From assembly GCA_024277695.1 (NCBI GenBank), contig JAJRUR010000068.1, forward strand, positions 1-7,228: DNA of 7,228 nt. Direction: 5' to 3'. Positions 5,147 to 7,228 of this stretch are shown piece by piece. The translations under genes and the position numbers were made by a program. The DNA comes from Bacteroidota bacterium (GTDB lineage Bacteria > Bacteroidota > Bacteroidia > Chitinophagales > Saprospiraceae). The notes under the pieces were generated by a model. That model did not search any database, had not been told where the DNA came from, and saw only the letters and a list, made by a program, of their open reading frames with translations. Every line of letters starts with the position of its first letter. Position 1 is the stretch's first letter.

Positions 5147-6071
5147 AGCTCACAAAGTTGATATTGCGCTTAAGCCCTGTAAATTTAGTTCTTTTTATGG
5201 GAGATTTGCTAAATAGTTTTCTAAAAACCTCTTCTGTAATCTCCTGCCAGTCATGTGGGGACATACGGAGTAGTGCCTCCGAAGGCTCAAAAGCCGGTTC
5301 GGTATGTGGCTGAGCAAAACGATTCCAAGGGCATACTTCTTGGCAGATATCACAGCCAAAAATCCAGCCTTCCATTTTGTCCTCAAAGCTGTTCGGAATC
5401 TTCCCTTTGTGTTCGATGGTAAGATAAGAGATACATTTGGAGCCATCCATTACATAACCTGTTTCGTCGATCGCCTTAGTAGGACATGCATCGATACATC
5501 GACGGCAAGTACCGCAATAATCTTTGATAGGAGCGTCATACTCCAGTTCCAAGTCGATGATCAATTCTGCCAAGAAAAAATAAGAACCGGCTTTGGGATG
5601 AATCAAGAGGGTATTTTTTCCGATCCAACCCAAACCGGATCTCCTAGCCCAATCTCGCTCCAAAACAGGTGCCGAATCTACAAAGCAACGCCCCGAGATC
5701 TCACCGATCATCTGACGCATATCCTCTAGCAACAGTCGTAGTTTTTTTTTGATGACCTGATGATAGTCTTCTCCCAGAGCATAACGGGATATCTTCAGCT
5801 TGCTGTCCTCAGAGATATACTCATCGGGGTAATAATTGTACATCAGACTGATGACGGACTTGGCCCCCGGCACGAGTTTTGTCGGGTCTAAGCGCTTATC
5901 AAAATATCGCTCCAGATAGTTCATCGTTCCATGGCGATGCTGATCGAGCCATTGTTCCATGCGCTGAGCTTCATCCTCCATATATTCTGCCTTGGATATC
6001 CCTACTTGAAAAAAGCCCAAGTCCGATGCACGCTGTTTGACGAATTTTGTTTTTTGATAAATAGTCATCAT
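5124..6071 (-). CDS. queG: Epoxyqueuosine reductase QueG
   Basis: 315-residue cytoplasmic enzyme that reduces epoxyqueuosine to queuosine in the wobble position of tRNAs with GUN anticodons, using cobalamin and two [4Fe-4S] clusters. Visible features: the N-terminal cobalamin-binding part with KISRYALGEDYH (93-104); the active-site line VDSAPVLERDWARRSGLGWIGKN (131-153, shown here by its ends), with Asp132 as the expected proton donor; a first ferredoxin motif C186-x2-C189-x2-C192-x3-C196-P; and a second set C213 plus C240-x2-C243-x3-C247-P. The end F-x-x-x-F-x-x-S-P-I-K-R-T-K-F-x-G-L-K-R-N is the usual closing segment of the catalytic part. The C-terminal HEAT-like extension of the roughly 380-residue E. 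coli and B. subtilis enzymes is absent. Two ATG codons are adjacent (6071 and 6068). It lies 82 bp after the helicase gene and overlaps the AI-2E gene. Confidence 0.96.
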   Translation of the reverse strand: MMTIYQKTKFVKQRASDLGFFQVGISKAEYMEDEAQRMEQWLDQHRHGTMNYLERYFDKRLDPTKLVPGAKSVISLMYNYYPDEYISEDSKLKISRYALGEDYHQVIKKKLRLLLEDMRQMIGEISGRCFVDSAPVLERDWARRSGLGWIGKNTLLIHPKAGSYFFLAELIIDLELEYDAPIKDYCGTCRRCIDACPTKAIDETGYVMDGSKCISYLTIEHKGKIPNSFEDKMEGWIFGCDICQEVCPWNRFAQPHTEPAFEPSEALLRMSPHDWQEITEEVFRKLFSKSPIKRTKFTGLKRNINFVSYDDKQTD

Positions 6072-6153
6072 CCGAAGGTACTCAAAATTCTTTTTTCCGG
6101 TATCCTAACTATAGCCAATGCCTATGCTCTCTGACACGAAAAAGACTTACTGG

Positions 6154-7228
6154 TCAAGCATCTAAGATTTGTAACTTAGCAAACCTTAACATAATACGAC
6201 GAGTGGGGTTGACATCGATTTCTTCAAATTGGATGGTAGCGACGCGATTATCGAGATGACCATCTAAGCGTGTCACGCGACCCGGTCCGAATTTTTGGTG
6301 AAGTACTCGCATGCCCTGTTGTATCAATTCGGAAGGGCTTTGTTCAAAATCCGGATAAGATTGGGTTTTGGGGTTTCTGCTTTTTTGTTTTTTGAGGCGT
6401 GCAGCGAGTCCGGCACTTTGATAATCCGGTACGGGACGACCGCTGATAGCAAATCCTACCGGAGCGGTTTCGATCAAATGATCTTCGGGTATTTCGTCCA
6501 AAAAGCGGCTTATTTCATTATATCGAAGGGAGCCGTACTGGTAGCGAGAATTGGCGAAGCTGAGTGTGAGATGTTTTTTGGCGCGGGTAATGGCGACATA
6601 AAAGAGGCGTCTTTCTTCTTCTATAGCATCGGGATCTCCTTTGGCCAAAAAAGAAGGAAACAGATTTTCTTCCAATCCGACCAAAAATATGGAAGAAAAC
6701 TCCAGCCCTTTGGCAGCATGTACGGACATAAGGCTGACGAAGTCCTTGTCTTCGGTCTGTTCGTCCATATCTGTAAGCAGGGCAATGTTTTGGATGTAAG
6801 CAGAAAGGGATTTGTCCGAAGCATCCCCATCGACTGCTGCCTCATCATCTTCTACAAATTCTTTGATACCATCTAGTAGCGCATTGACATTGGCCAGACG
6901 ATTCATGCCTTCGATAGTACTATCCGATCTGAGCAAATCGTACACTCCGGAGGCTTTGGAGATATACACCGCTGTAGTGTATGCATCCGTAGTTTGTGCT
7001 TTCTGTCTCATGGCATGGATCAGCTTTTTGAATTGAGCAAGTTTGGTCACAGTTCCTTGATGGAGCGCAACTTTGGCCATAGCCTCCCAAATAGAAATCC
7101 CATGTCCGTCAGCTGTAAGTAATATTTTATCGATGGTCGTCTTACCAATGCCTCGCTTCGGGTAGTTTACTACACGCTTAAAGGCTTCGTCATCACTCGG
7201 ATTGAGAGCTAATCGCATATAGGCAAGG
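6154..7228 (-). CDS. uvrD: UvrD/PcrA-type DNA helicase, C-terminal half (partial)
   Basis: The frame is open to the window edge (codons for LAY precede the internal ATG at 7218), so the 5' half is outside the window; about 358 residues are present. This is a superfamily 1A 3'-5' helicase of DNA repair and replication restart. Numbering from the ATG at 7218: LALNPSDDEAFKRVVNYP and KRGIGKTTID (3-30) belong to domain 2; LMSVHAAKGLEFSSIFLVGL (163-182) is motif V; EEERRLFYVAITRAKKHL (200-217) is motif VI, with arginine R212 in TRAK. A linker with basic residues (274-284) leads to a C-terminal module GMRVLHQKFGPGRVTRLDG ending MLRFAKLQIL (302-352). That is the PcrA-type Tudor-like domain which binds RNA polymerase in studied species, so the protein looks like PcrA/UvrD rather than Rep. 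Motifs I-IV, including the Walker A site, cannot be seen. No strong terminator follows. Confidence 0.94.
   Translation of the reverse strand, partial: LAYMRLALNPSDDEAFKRVVNYPKRGIGKTTIDKILLTADGHGISIWEAMAKVALHQGTVTKLAQFKKLIHAMRQKAQTTDAYTTAVYISKASGVYDLLRSDSTIEGMNRLANVNALLDGIKEFVEDDEAAVDGDASDKSLSAYIQNIALLTDMDEQTEDKDFVSLMSVHAAKGLEFSSIFLVGLEENLFPSFLAKGDPDAIEEERRLFYVAITRAKKHLTLSFANSRYQYGSLRYNEISRFLDEIPEDHLIETAPVGFAISGRPVPDYQSAGLAARLKKQKSRNPKTQSYPDFEQSPSELIQQGMRVLHQKFGPGRVTRLDGHLDNRVATIQFEEIDVNPTRRIMLRFAKLQILDA

Noticed and set aside
5304..5729. 141-codon open frame on the plus strand
   Set aside because: It is antisense to queG across the iron-sulfur cysteine motifs, whose identity is firm. The translation has no recognisable features.
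6135..6156. Terminator after the helicase gene (GAC...GTC followed by TTTTT on the minus strand)
   Set aside because: Only three base pairs can form in the stem before the T-run, too weak for an intrinsic terminator.
6295..6876. 193-codon open frame on the plus strand opposite the helicase gene
   Set aside because: It lies wholly antisense to a helicase with clear motifs V and VI, and its translation shows no domain or sensible start context. It is a shadow frame.

Overview
The window looks like chromosomal DNA of a member of the Bacteroidota. The evidence is the AT-leaning composition, A-rich leaders without Shine-Dalgarno motifs, candidate promoters of the TTG / TAnnTTTG type, an OmpH/Skp-like periplasmic protein, a short TatA, a QueG without the usual C-terminal extension, and lipoproteins of a Bacteroidota-like style. 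The genus cannot be fixed from the sequence. All eight convincing genes are on the minus strand, so transcription runs from high to low coordinates.

In transcription order: (i) 7228-6154, the C-terminal half of a UvrD/PcrA-type DNA helicase, cut by the window edge; (ii) 6071-5124, queG, the last enzyme of queuosine synthesis; (iii) 5146-4028, an AI-2E family (PerM-like) membrane protein whose start overlaps the end of queG by 23 bp; (iv) 3944-2994, a lipoprotein with three copies of an 85-residue repeat; (v) an intrinsic terminator at 2966-2940; (vi) 2849-2199, an unrecognised, probably exported protein with a lysine-rich body and a tail holding ten cysteines; (vii) 1954-1256, a second lipoprotein with two copies of the same domain as iv; (viii) 1141-947, tatA; (ix) 946-536, a 411-bp gene-free stretch with an unexplained stem-loop; (x) 535-26, ompH/skp-like.

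The helicase, queG, AI-2E, tatA and ompH genes are ordinary household genes with no obvious functional link. Only queG and the AI-2E gene look translationally coupled. The accessory part is 1256-3944: two paralogous lipoproteins flank a cysteine-rich protein. Each lipoprotein domain opens and closes with a cysteine 74-75 residues apart and carries a FPDG[ST] signature. In the three-repeat protein, 52 bp of each repeat are identical at the DNA level in all three copies while the surrounding sequence has diverged. This points to recent expansion or gene conversion. These three genes are the best candidates for something undescribed, probably a cell-surface or periplasmic protein family. Nothing beyond proximity and shared export shows that they work together.

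I saw no tRNA, rRNA, CRISPR array, insertion sequence or phage gene.
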